Source: Fontibacter flavus
GTDB lineage: Bacteria; Bacteroidota; Bacteroidia; Cytophagales; Cyclobacteriaceae
Assembly: GCF_042432905.1 (NCBI RefSeq)
Contig: NZ_JBHLWI010000002.1
Span: 1 to 64,000, forward strand
Direction of reading: 5' to 3'
DNA: 64,000 nt
The notes beneath the pieces are model-generated. The model saw nothing but the letters and a program-made list of their open reading frames with translations. It was not told the origin of the DNA and did no database searches. The position numbers were made by a program, and so were the translations under genes. The stretch's first letter is position 1; each line of letters starts with the position of its first letter. This document shows, piece after piece, positions 17,459 to 25,772 of the stretch.

Positions 17459-18448
17459 ATGCAAATACCCATCATCGACACCCATTGCGACATCTTATCC
17501 TATCTGGCCAAAACCCCAAAAGCAGCGGCAGATAAATCCGAAGATATTGCCTGTGCTATCCCTCTACTACAACTAGGCAATGTCAAATTGCAAATATGTG
17601 CCATATACACTGATGTAAGGCCTGGAAGTATGGAACTGGCCACCCTGCAGGCCTATAAATATCGCGAAATGTTGATGATGCATGCCCAGGAAGTGGTGCA
17701 GGCTGATGCTGAATTTTTGAAGAACATCAACCTTAATTCCAAAATTGGATTGGTCACCGCCATTGAAAATGCTGCAGGGCTGGCAGATGAAGAGGCTCCT
17801 ATCCAAAAAGCATTCGAGCAGCTGGACAAATTGATTCAGATGACCAGAAGAATGGCATATATCAGTTTGACCCACCATACCGAAAACAGGTTTGGAGGCG
17901 GTAATTATACCGAAGGCATAGGATTAAAAGATGATGGCAAGCGCATACTAGATTATATTTCAGGTAAAAAAATTGCCATCGACCTTTCCCATACATCTGA
18001 TTTACTGGCTGAAGGTATCCTCAAGCACATTGATACCCAAAAGCTTGATGTTCCGGTAATGGCCAGCCATTCCAATTTCCGTAGCATCTGGAACCATAAA
18101 AGAAACCTGCCCAATGAATTTGCACAGGAAATCATCAAAAGGGGCGGGCTGATCGGCGTGAACTTCCTAAGGGCATTTCTGGATAATGAACATCCTGAAA
18201 GGGTCTTCGAACATATTCTTCACGGGTTTGAAATAGGAGCGGAAGAACAAATGTGTTTTGGTGCAGATTTCTTTTATACCAAAGACTTTCCGGATCCAAG
18301 CAGGCATCCTTTCTATTTCCCCATTGTGGAAAATGCTTCGAAATACCCAAGTATCCTGGATAAACTGGGTGAAAACCTCAATCAGTCTCAACTGGAAAAA
18401 CTGGCCTTTAAAAACGCTCAGCGCTTTTTCAAAACTCTCTGGGCTTAA
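17459..18448 (+). CDS. Membrane dipeptidase (peptidase M19, renal dipeptidase family)
   Basis: 329 residues. Zinc ligands of the M19 amidohydrolase barrel are seen as DTHCD (residues 7-11; family DxHxD), a Glu in VTAIENAAGL, and the His residues in LTHHTEN and in MASHSNFR. GIDLSHTS-like IDLSHTSD and CFGADFF complete the usual set. Length is normal for short bacterial forms. No signal peptide, so probably cytoplasmic peptide turnover. The 93-base divergent region to the dioxygenase gene holds the promoters of both. Confidence 0.88.
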   Translation: MQIPIIDTHCDILSYLAKTPKAAADKSEDIACAIPLLQLGNVKLQICAIYTDVRPGSMELATLQAYKYREMLMMHAQEVVQADAEFLKNINLNSKIGLVTAIENAAGLADEEAPIQKAFEQLDKLIQMTRRMAYISLTHHTENRFGGGNYTEGIGLKDDGKRILDYISGKKIAIDLSHTSDLLAEGILKHIDTQKLDVPVMASHSNFRSIWNHKRNLPNEFAQEIIKRGGLIGVNFLRAFLDNEHPERVFEHILHGFEIGAEEQMCFGADFFYTKDFPDPSRHPFYFPIVENASKYPSILDKLGENLNQSQLEKLAFKNAQRFFKTLWA

Positions 18449-18480
18449 TCCTTTTCAGGCAAAATTGTAGCCTAAACATC

Positions 18481-18573
18481 AGATTTGGAGTTTGAAATTT
18501 GGAGTTTGTGTTTTGGAGCTTGGAATTTGAGTTTTGGTAATTGATAATTGGTAATTGGTAATTGGTAATTTAA
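18481..18573. repeat. TTTGGAGTTTG array followed by GGTAATT tandem repeat
   Basis: Degenerate units as at 5277-5352, then three nearly exact GGTAATTGGTAATT-like steps directly before the start of the next gene. Non-coding; may affect translation initiation of the downstream gene. Confidence 0.65.
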
Positions 18574-18574
18574 C

Positions 18575-19195
18575 ATGTCTTCCCATCATTTCGTCAAAGA
18601 ACAACAGGAACCAGCATTGGTCATTTTGGATACTACTGGTATTACATTTGAGCAGATTGCCCCACTTCTGGAATGGGTGCCTACTGTCATGGTGGCCCAA
18701 GAGGAAATCTTCACAGTGATTTCTTGGGGGATCAAGGTGGATTTGATTTTGGCCGATTTGGAATTCCAAAAGGAAAACTTCAAGCTGCTCGAAGAACAAT
18801 ATCCAGTTAAATTTCTAGGCGTTAAAAACGGCGATTACTTGAATGAGTCTTTGCAATACCTCATCGCCTCCAAGCATGGAGCAGCCAATATTGTAGGATT
18901 TGACCACCAGAAGGTTTTTGACTTAGAACCTATGTTGGAGTTTTTCGATCTGGTCATATGGGATGGATCTATTAGGTATTTTCCAGTGAAAAACGGCAAC
19001 TTCAAAAAGTGGTTTACCGCATGCGATGTACAACTTCATGCTCCTGAAGGGAGCCTGATAGAGATCAAAAATGCAGAGGGGAGTCATATTCTGGAGATCC
19101 AGCCCACTACCATAATTGCCGTTCCGGAAGGCATCTCAGAATTTAATTCCAAGGGCCTGTTCTGGATTGGGCAGATTTTCAATACTGAAGCTTAA
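18575..19195 (+). CDS. Divergent thiamine-pyrophosphokinase-like protein
   Basis: 206 residues, no signal peptide. Order of elements fits thiamine pyrophosphokinase: Rossmann-like start (PALVILDTTG), VDLILADLEFQKEN where TPK has the GDxDS metal site, KNGDYLNESLQYLIASKHGA where TPK has its TDxxxAL segment, VGFDHQ, and a C-terminal beta sandwich (about 140-206). Several catalytic acidic residues are replaced, so activity is doubtful. The role is inferred from fold order only. ATG lies 3 bases after a tandem repeat. Followed by the convergent prmC. Confidence 0.5.
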   Translation: MSSHHFVKEQQEPALVILDTTGITFEQIAPLLEWVPTVMVAQEEIFTVISWGIKVDLILADLEFQKENFKLLEEQYPVKFLGVKNGDYLNESLQYLIASKHGAANIVGFDHQKVFDLEPMLEFFDLVIWDGSIRYFPVKNGNFKKWFTACDVQLHAPEGSLIEIKNAEGSHILEIQPTTIIAVPEGISEFNSKGLFWIGQIFNTEA

Positions 19196-19242
19196 ACCGC
19201 ATTCTATCAGAAACCTTCCTGCCAAAAAAATTCAAACCTTAA

Positions 19243-20091
19243 CTATTTTAATCCCTTAAAGACTCCCACAACCATCCTATCCCTGTCATTCAGATCTTTA
19301 AGCACCCTCACCTGAGAGTACCCAAGACCTTCCATCAGTTTTTTTGTGTCAACCCCCAAGGCTTCATTGATCTCGAAATAGAGTTTGCCTCCAGGCTTCA
19401 ATGCCCTTCGGGCTTTATGAGCAATCTCCCTGTAAAAAAGTAAAGGATCCTCATCAAAAACAAACAAGGCCAAATGAGGTTCATGTTCCAGAACATTACG
19501 GTGCATCATTTCCTTCTCAGAATACCGGACATAAGGAGGATTACTGACCACGATATCCAAACCCGTCCAAGGGATTTCCTCCGTCAAAATATCCAGTTTT
19601 TGAAACTTCACACAGGCATGTAAAACCAGATTATTGCGTTCCGCCATTTCCAAAGCCTCATCCGATATATCCACCCCATATACCTCCGCATCCTGCATTT
19701 CCAAGGCCAGGGAAATGGGAATACAACCAGAACCTGTTCCTATATCCAAAATTCTGAGGCCTTTTTGTGGGTTTTCTTTGATGATCAAATGGACCAGTTC
19801 CTCCGTCTCATTTCTAGGAATCAGCACAGCAGGGCTAACCTCAAACTCCCGCCCATAAAAAGGAGCTGTTCCTAATATATACTGAATGGGCCTGCCGCTT
19901 AACAGTTGCTCTAAGGCAGACACCAAACTTTCAGGCAAAAACTCCACTTCATCATCCTTGATGATATCCATCCTTTTTTTACCCAAAAATTCCTCAAACA
20001 GCCAAATCACCAAACTTTCAGCCTCCTCCGCTGGGTAAAGCGCCATCAATTGTTGCTGGTAATCTTTGAAGAGTTCTCTGATCCGGATCAT
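19243..20091 (-). CDS. prmC: Release factor glutamine methyltransferase PrmC
   Basis: 282 residues. N-terminal helical domain (1-85) then a Rossmann methyltransferase fold with SAM loop LDIGTGSGCIPISL and the signature VVSNPPYV near residue 185, the NPPY site that binds the glutamine side chain. It N5-methylates the GGQ glutamine of release factors RF1/RF2. It is the last gene of a small operon with two short membrane-protein genes (4 bases after the preceding stop). Length and motifs are standard. Confidence 0.95.
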   Translation of the reverse strand: MIRIRELFKDYQQQLMALYPAEEAESLVIWLFEEFLGKKRMDIIKDDEVEFLPESLVSALEQLLSGRPIQYILGTAPFYGREFEVSPAVLIPRNETEELVHLIIKENPQKGLRILDIGTGSGCIPISLALEMQDAEVYGVDISDEALEMAERNNLVLHACVKFQKLDILTEEIPWTGLDIVVSNPPYVRYSEKEMMHRNVLEHEPHLALFVFDEDPLLFYREIAHKARRALKPGGKLYFEINEALGVDTKKLMEGLGYSQVRVLKDLNDRDRMVVGVFKGLK

Positions 20092-20095
20092 TTTT

Positions 20096-20449
20096 TCAGT
20101 ATCGGTTTATCAATCGGTAAAATAAAAGCGAACCAAAGGCATATGCCAGGACATCCCAAGGGTCTGCGGTATAAAGATCAGACCATTTTGGCAGAAGAAA
20201 TTCAAAAAGAAAAGAAAAATAAAGCCAGCCCACCACGATTTGAGTTTTGGTAAACCTGAATTGGGCTTTCGACGGGTGTATCCAACGAAATATTTGCAGG
20301 GTAATGCCCAGAACCACCGGCATGGCCAAGAGGTCGTCCCCATAGGCATGTACCCAAGGAATAAAAATCCCCAGCTCCTTTTCCAAGTACTGATTGACCC
20401 AAAAAAGAAGGCAGGCCATCAGAAAGTACGGGTTTTTGATTACACTCAT
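20096..20449 (-). CDS. Small integral membrane protein upstream of prmC
   Basis: 117 residues from ATG at 20449, which overlaps the stop of the upstream gene as TAATG; the frame could extend to 20476 but the overlap favours this start. Four membrane segments with conserved-looking loops (FIPWVHAYGDDLLAMP; WSDLYTADPWDVLAYAFG). The acidic and His residues near membrane ends recall VanZ-like proteins, but I cannot assign a family. Probably cotranscribed with prmC. Confidence 0.7.
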   Translation of the reverse strand: MSVIKNPYFLMACLLFWVNQYLEKELGIFIPWVHAYGDDLLAMPVVLGITLQIFRWIHPSKAQFRFTKTQIVVGWLYFSFLFEFLLPKWSDLYTADPWDVLAYAFGSLLFYRLINRY

Positions 20450-20733
20450 TATCCCGGTAAGGCAGCAATCAACCAAGCCAAAAAGGTCAATATCGCCATG
20501 TATATGGTATAAAAAAGGTTACCTGCCTTTTTCAAAAATACGACTACCGGTCCATCATGCTCTTTGATATCAAAAATCCACTGTTCCCTATTTGCTTTTT
20601 TATCTCTTTCTCTGATTTCATGGTATTCCAAATCCCTTCCTCCCAGAGGTTTTCCACAATGCTCGCAAAGGTCATTCATGTCCGTGGTCCATTTGGACCA
20701 TTCCCCACAATGAGGGCATTTTTTCTGTCCCAT
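20449..20733 (-). CDS. Zinc-ribbon membrane protein
   Basis: 94 residues. N-terminal zinc ribbon with CPHCGEWS and CEHCGKPL (residues 6-27), a charged middle, and one C-terminal membrane segment (about 68-90). The short size suggests an accessory or sensing protein facing the cytoplasm. First gene of the operon with the four-segment membrane protein and prmC. It is divergent from, and overlaps no part of, the rRNA methyltransferase when the latter starts at 20815. Confidence 0.75.
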   Translation of the reverse strand: MGQKKCPHCGEWSKWTTDMNDLCEHCGKPLGGRDLEYHEIRERDKKANREQWIFDIKEHDGPVVVFLKKAGNLFYTIYMAILTFLAWLIAALPG

Positions 20734-20802
20734 GGCTTAAAAATAGCAAAGGATGAACAAAGAAGGAAGTTTAATTACATGCTATTGTGGTCAGGGAATG
20801 AC

Positions 20803-20810
20803 TATCTTTG
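20803..20810 (+). promoter_or_regulatory. -7 element next to the RsmB-type gene start
   Basis: TATCTTTG matches the Bacteroidota -7 consensus TAnnTTTG and ends only 4 bases before ATG at 20815, so the transcript may be leaderless. A TTG at 20785-20787 is nearer than the usual -33 spacing, so the upstream element is weak. Confidence 0.5.
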
Positions 20811-20814
20811 TAGC

Positions 20815-22020
20815 ATGAAGCTTTTCCCTAATACAGTCAAAGGTGTGGTTTATGCCATTGACGAAATATTCAATCAAAAAAAATACGCTGACAAAGTCAT
20901 CGAAAAAACCCTGAAGTCCAACCCTAAATGGGGTGCAAGAGATAGGGGTTTTGTCGCTGAATCTGTATATGAAATGGTCCGCTGGTGGAGACTGATCAAT
21001 GAGGTCAGCCCATCCAAAGACCTCTACCACCTTTTTGGCACTTACTGGCTGCTTCAGGGCAAATCCCTTCCAGATTGGCGGGAATTCAAAGGTCTTGAGC
21101 CGGAAAAAATCAAAGCAAGATTCGAAAGGATCAAAGAAAACAGGGCTTTGAAGCAATCCATACCGGATTGGATGGACCAAATGGGTTCGGAATTGCTGGG
21201 AGAAAAATGGGACAAAGAAATCGATACCCTTAACCAGCAAGCCGAAGTTGTCCTCCGTGTCAATACTTTAAAGATTACCAGAGAGGACTTGATGAACCGC
21301 TTGGCAGCAGAAGGCATTCAGACCTATGCACCAAAAGGCTATAAAGATGCCCTGGTCTTGGCTCAAAGACAGAATATTTTTAAAAACCCAGCTTTCAAGG
21401 AGGGTTTGTTTGAAGTTCAGGACGCATCTTCCCAATTGGTTGCAGCAGCTTTGGATGTAGAACCTGGCATGCGGGTGATCGATGCCTGCGCAGGTGCCGG
21501 AGGAAAATCCCTGCACTTAGCCGCTCTGATGCAAAACAAAGGCAGGATTTTATCTATGGACGTCGAAGAATGGAAACTGCAGAACACCAAATTGCGTGCG
21601 AGAAGGAATGGGGTAAGTATCATAGAACCAAAGGTGATTGAAGGTAATAAAACCATTAAAAGACTGAAAGAATCTGCCGATAGGGTATTATTGGATGTGC
21701 CATGCTCAGGTTTGGGAGTTTTGAAAAGAAACCCGGATACCAAATGGAAACTCAGTCCCGAGTCCATCGAAAAGGTACAGGGTATTCAGCAGGAGATTTT
21801 ACAGAACTACTCCTCCATGGTCAAGCCTGGTGGTCTTTTGGTCTATGCTACCTGCAGCATTTTACCTTCTGAAAATCAACAGCAAGTGGAAAAGTTTCTT
21901 GCTTCTGAAAAAGGAAAAGACTTTGAACTGATCGAAGACCAAAAAGTTTTGGCCCAGGAAAGTGGTTTTGATGGATTTTACATCGCCAAAATCGCCCGAA
22001 AGAAGGAACAAACAGCATAA
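20815..22020 (+). CDS. RsmB/NOP-family 16S rRNA m5C methyltransferase
   Basis: 401 residues from ATG at 20815; the open frame reaches back to 20557 but that part is antisense to the zinc-ribbon gene. SAM site DACAGAGGKSLHL near residue 222, the conserved DVPCSGLG (about 293) and catalytic YATCSILPSENQ (about 345) with two cysteines as in the RsmB/NOP2/Sun family. N-terminal 140 residues are helical but only loosely like the NusB-type domain of E. coli RsmB. Function: 5-methylcytosine in rRNA, exact position not deducible. Confidence 0.9.
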   Translation: MKLFPNTVKGVVYAIDEIFNQKKYADKVIEKTLKSNPKWGARDRGFVAESVYEMVRWWRLINEVSPSKDLYHLFGTYWLLQGKSLPDWREFKGLEPEKIKARFERIKENRALKQSIPDWMDQMGSELLGEKWDKEIDTLNQQAEVVLRVNTLKITREDLMNRLAAEGIQTYAPKGYKDALVLAQRQNIFKNPAFKEGLFEVQDASSQLVAAALDVEPGMRVIDACAGAGGKSLHLAALMQNKGRILSMDVEEWKLQNTKLRARRNGVSIIEPKVIEGNKTIKRLKESADRVLLDVPCSGLGVLKRNPDTKWKLSPESIEKVQGIQQEILQNYSSMVKPGGLLVYATCSILPSENQQQVEKFLASEKGKDFELIEDQKVLAQESGFDGFYIAKIARKKEQTA

Positions 22021-22176
22021 GTCGAAAGTACTGAAATCAGGCGATAGGCTTAACCCCTTTTTTGGATAGCTTACAATTGGCCCCAAGAAAGTTAATTCCT
22101 AGGTAAATTTCCAGGTTGAGGAGAAGTATTTAGTGGAAATTTTGTGTAAATTTCATCAGACCAAAATATCTCACCC

Positions 22177-22614
22177 ATGACACTAGAAGCCATTTTCGGC
22201 ATGGCCAGTTTATTGGCCATCTTTTCCTGGATTGCCTTATTTATCTTCTATCCCAGCAAATGGATTTATCAAACCCTATTTTCTGGGGTGTTGATTGTAC
22301 TTGGTATTATGTATTTGTTCTACCTCTTTACAGGTATAGGCAGCTTGGCAGATTTTAACTTCGATAGCTTGGAGCAGGTAAGGACGGTCTTCAGTTCAGA
22401 CGAAGCATTGTTGGCAGGATGGATACATTATCTGGCATTTGACCTGTTTGTAGGCATGTGGATCAGTAAGGATTCCTGGGAAAAAAATATCAGCCGGTGG
22501 GTATTATTACCTTGCCTGCTTTTCACCTTCATGATGGGGCCGATAGGTTTAATGCTCTATTTCATAGTACGTGCCATCAAAACCAAAAAACTGAACCAAA
22601 GCCCATTTCATTGA
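22177..22614 (+). CDS. ABA4-like (DUF4281) membrane protein
   Basis: 145 residues with four membrane segments. LLAGWIHYLAFDLFVGMWI in the third is the signature of the ABA4-like family, named after a plant neoxanthin-synthesis protein, and MMGPIGLMLYFIVR ends the fourth. Bacterial role unknown. Not close enough to its neighbours to form an operon (156 bases after rsmB-like gene, 236 before guaB). Confidence 0.8.
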   Translation: MTLEAIFGMASLLAIFSWIALFIFYPSKWIYQTLFSGVLIVLGIMYLFYLFTGIGSLADFNFDSLEQVRTVFSSDEALLAGWIHYLAFDLFVGMWISKDSWEKNISRWVLLPCLLFTFMMGPIGLMLYFIVRAIKTKKLNQSPFH

Positions 22615-22783
22615 TCGGAAAACGATATCATTTCGAATAGAAATGACTGTTTAATTCAGACAAAACCACTGTTAAAAGATATTCCAGGCCGGGTATGTTC
22701 ATGTCTAAATGCAGAACAAACCCGAAGAAAATTTTCTATTGGTTAAAGAAAATCATGAAAACTTAAATTTATTTTGAATTCAG

Positions 22784-22816
22784 TTTGATTGACAATCGAA
22801 AATCTTTGTATCTTTG
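22784..22816 (+). promoter_or_regulatory. guaB promoter
   Basis: TTTG at 22784-22787 and TATCTTTG at 22809-22816, 21 bases apart, fit the Bacteroidota -33/-7 pattern. The leader to ATG would be about 30 bases. Confidence 0.65.
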
Positions 22817-22850
22817 ACGGGCAAATAGGGTTACCTAACCAATATTTGCC

Positions 22851-24329
22851 ATGAATAGAAATTCCGATAAATTCCTCTACGAAGCACTTACCTACGATGA
22901 CGTGCTTCTTGTCCCAGGGTACTCAGAAGTCCTTCCGCGCGACACCAACACCTCCACACAACTTACCAAGAACATCAGACTGAACATTCCATTGGTTTCC
23001 GCTGCTATGGATACCGTAACGGAAGCTGATTTGGCCATTGCCATCGCCCTTGAGGGCGGTTTGGGATTTATCCACAAAAACATGTCCATTGAGAAGCAGG
23101 CGGCTCAGGTGAGAAAGGTAAAACGTTCTCAGGCGGGTATGATTTTGGATCCGATTACTTTGGATATCAATGCCAGGGTAAAAGATGCAGAAGCCATCAT
23201 GCGAGAATTCCATATCGGAGGTATTCCAGTAGTGGATGATCAGAGGATATTAAAAGGTATCATCACCAACAGAGACTTAAGGTTTATCAAAGACCCGAAT
23301 GTGATGATCAAAGACATCATGACAGTTGAAGGTCTGATCACGGCCAAAGCTGGGGTTTCTTTGGAGCAAGCAGAAGAAATTCTACAGGAATACAAAATCG
23401 AAAAATTACCAATCGTCGATGAGGAGAATAAACTCACCGGCTTGATTACCTACAAGGATATTCTGAAAAGAAAAGACAAGCCCCATGCTTGCAAAGACGA
23501 ATATGGCAGACTGAGAGTAGGTGCTGCTGTAGGTGTTACCGCCGATATCGTTGAAAGGGTAGAAGCATTGAAAAACGCAGGAGTGGATGTTGTGTCTATT
23601 GACACTGCACATGGTCACTCCAGAGGTGTTATCGAGACCTGCAAAAGAATCAAGGCGGTTTTCCCTGATTTGGATGTGATTGTCGGCAATATTGCAACTC
23701 CTGAAGCCGCATTGGCTTTGGCAGAAGCGGGAGCGGATGCGGTTAAAGTAGGTGTGGGACCAGGTAGTATCTGTACTACCCGTGTGATTGCAGGGGTAGG
23801 TGTACCTCAGTTATCTGCAGTTTTTGAATGTGCTGAAGCATTACAAGGGAAAAACGTGCCAGTCATCGCAGATGGGGGAATCCGTTATTCAGGTGATTTG
23901 GTCAAAGCCATTGCTGCAGGTGCCAGCTCTATTATGATCGGCTCCTTATTGGCCGGAACAGAGGAAGCTCCAGGTGAAATGATCATCTATGAAGGAAGAA
24001 AATTCAAAACTTACAGGGGCATGGGCTCCTTGGAAGCTATGGAATCCGGTTCAAAAGACAGATATTTCCAGGATGCAGAAGACAACATCAAAAAATTGGT
24101 ACCTGAAGGCATTGTGGGTCGTGTTGCTTACAAAGGTTTGGTATCAGAGGTATTGTACCAGTTGGTAGGTGGTCTGCAGGCCGGTATGGGTTACTGCGGT
24201 ACCAAAACAGTGGAAGACCTCCAGCGAGATGGTAAATTTGTCAAAATCACTGCTGCAGGTGTAAAAGAATCCCATCCACATGATGTGAGCATCACCAGGG
24301 AAGCACCTAACTACTCTGCAAAGATGTAA
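22851..24329 (+). CDS. guaB: IMP dehydrogenase
   Basis: 492 residues, the standard length. TIM barrel interrupted by two CBS domains (about 95-205). Catalytic loop GPGSICTTRVIAGVG with the active-site Cys near 306; upstream DTAHGHS and downstream DGGIRYSGD and the flap region YRGMGS are all present. It oxidises IMP to XMP in GMP synthesis. Own promoter and strong terminator indicate a single-gene unit. Confidence 0.98.
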   Translation: MNRNSDKFLYEALTYDDVLLVPGYSEVLPRDTNTSTQLTKNIRLNIPLVSAAMDTVTEADLAIAIALEGGLGFIHKNMSIEKQAAQVRKVKRSQAGMILDPITLDINARVKDAEAIMREFHIGGIPVVDDQRILKGIITNRDLRFIKDPNVMIKDIMTVEGLITAKAGVSLEQAEEILQEYKIEKLPIVDEENKLTGLITYKDILKRKDKPHACKDEYGRLRVGAAVGVTADIVERVEALKNAGVDVVSIDTAHGHSRGVIETCKRIKAVFPDLDVIVGNIATPEAALALAEAGADAVKVGVGPGSICTTRVIAGVGVPQLSAVFECAEALQGKNVPVIADGGIRYSGDLVKAIAAGASSIMIGSLLAGTEEAPGEMIIYEGRKFKTYRGMGSLEAMESGSKDRYFQDAEDNIKKLVPEGIVGRVAYKGLVSEVLYQLVGGLQAGMGYCGTKTVEDLQRDGKFVKITAAGVKESHPHDVSITREAPNYSAKM

Positions 24330-24348
24330 TCAGTATTGAAGCAGATAT

Positions 24349-24383
24349 AAAAAAGCGGCAGGGAAACTTGCCGCTTTTTTTTT
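24349..24383 (+). terminator. guaB terminator
   Basis: AAAAGCGGCA pairs with TGCCGCTTTT, 8-base loop, followed by a run of T. Confidence 0.9.
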
Positions 24384-24492
24384 GAAAAGGATTACTAATC
24401 CCGAACAGAGGAGGATTGAAAGGCCAGTCTTTCGCGGTAATACTGATTTTTACTATATTAGAGAGCACAATCACTCTCAAACCAAGCCTTTT

Positions 24493-25374
24493 ATGAGGTA
24501 TCTACAATTTCTAAGCCTTATCATTTTCTTATATTCCGTCTTTCCAGTTCAGGCACAAAACCAACCCTTGAGAATCATCATGATCGGCGCCCACCCGGAT
24601 GACTGTGACATCAAAGGGGGAGGAACAGCAGCTTTATTCGCGGAAATGGGCCACCAGGTTAAATTCATTTCTGTGACCAATGGAGATGCAGGGCACATGC
24701 AACAGGGCGGAGGTGTACTGGCCAAAAGAAGGACCGATGAAGCCAAAGAAGCGGGCAAAAGATTGGGTATTGAATATGAAGTATTGGACCACCATGATGG
24801 GGAGTTATTGGCAACCTTGCCAATACGATTAGAAATAATCCGGAAAATCAGAGAATGGAATGCTGATGTGGTAATTTCTCACCGCTCTAATGATTACCAT
24901 CCTGACCACCGCTATACCGCCATTTTGGTACAGGATGCAGCATTTATGGTAGGGGTTCCCAATATTGCTCCAGATACACCGCCATTGGTCAAAAACCCTG
25001 TGTTCCTTTACTTTCAGGACAATTTTCAGAAACCATATCCTTTTAGAGCTGACATTGCTGTAGATATAAGCGCTGTATTGGACAAAAAGATACATGCGAT
25101 GGATGCCCATGAATCACAGTTTTACGAATGGCTGCCTTGGATCGGAAAGTACGAGCAAGAAGTGCCTAAGGAGAAAGAAGAAAGGCTGAAATGGCTGAAA
25201 TCCAAAAGGTCCGGAACAGTTTCAGAAGCAGCAAGGACAAGTTTACAGAAATGGTATGGAACCGAAAAAGCCTCTCAGGCAAAACATGTGGAACTGTTCG
25301 AAATCTGCGAATATGGAACACAGCCCACTGAAGCCGATATCAGGAGACTGTTTCCTATGTTGAAAAATAAGTAG
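24493..25374 (+). CDS. Secreted PIG-L family deacetylase
   Basis: About 293 residues from ATG at 24493, which begins a signal peptide (MRYLQFLSLIIFLYSVFPVQAQ); the open frame from 24382 would bury it behind 37 residues overlapping the guaB terminator. Zinc motif GAHPDD near residue 32-37 and the third ligand in HPDH near 138. The family hydrolyses N-acetyl groups from GlcNAc-type sugars; the substrate here is unknown. Export suggests polysaccharide or glycoside handling in the periplasm. Confidence 0.85.
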   Translation: MRYLQFLSLIIFLYSVFPVQAQNQPLRIIMIGAHPDDCDIKGGGTAALFAEMGHQVKFISVTNGDAGHMQQGGGVLAKRRTDEAKEAGKRLGIEYEVLDHHDGELLATLPIRLEIIRKIREWNADVVISHRSNDYHPDHRYTAILVQDAAFMVGVPNIAPDTPPLVKNPVFLYFQDNFQKPYPFRADIAVDISAVLDKKIHAMDAHESQFYEWLPWIGKYEQEVPKEKEERLKWLKSKRSGTVSEAARTSLQKWYGTEKASQAKHVELFEICEYGTQPTEADIRRLFPMLKNK

Positions 25375-25772
25375 TCTTGTCTCCTTTTATTAAATCACAA
25401 TAGAGACATAGGAGAGCACATAGTTTGTCAAAACTTTTGTACGTACTTGTTCTATGTGTACTCCTATGATTCTAAAGAGGTAAAATTATCAACATCTAAA
25501 AAGGATAGCTCCGCGAAATATCAGAGGCGGTCCCTATGGGACCGGTGCATAATTTGCGGCCATATTTTCTGCCGATAGGTTGTGCCGCTGGCACAATGCA
25601 TTACCGGCTCGCTAGGAAATGTGATAATTCTTAAAGGATTTTTTGGCTACTATTTCCACTTAATCAAATAAAAATTTGGCTTCTCTATGGTACAATCCCA
25701 TAGGGATTGCCTATTTGTCCTCATAGCTTCTCGAATTTTGCCTCACCCTTCCGGAATCCTCCTTCGTAAATT
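25375..25772. other. Intergenic block between convergent genes, mainly repeat
   Basis: No gene. The left 120 bases are AT-rich without recognisable signals; the rest holds composite repeat copy 3. Confidence 0.7.
25510..25740. repeat. Composite palindromic repeat, copy 3 (inverted, split)
   Basis: Inverted relative to copies 1 and 2. GGCGGTCCCTATGGGACC (25527-25544), a stretch with GCATAATTTG, and GTTGTGCCGCTGGCACAA (25578-25595) match the right half of the element. After an unrelated stretch of about 95 bases, CAATCCCATAGGGATTG with CCTATTTGTCC (25693-25720) matches the left end. The interruption suggests modules can separate or that the centre diverges freely. Confidence 0.75.
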
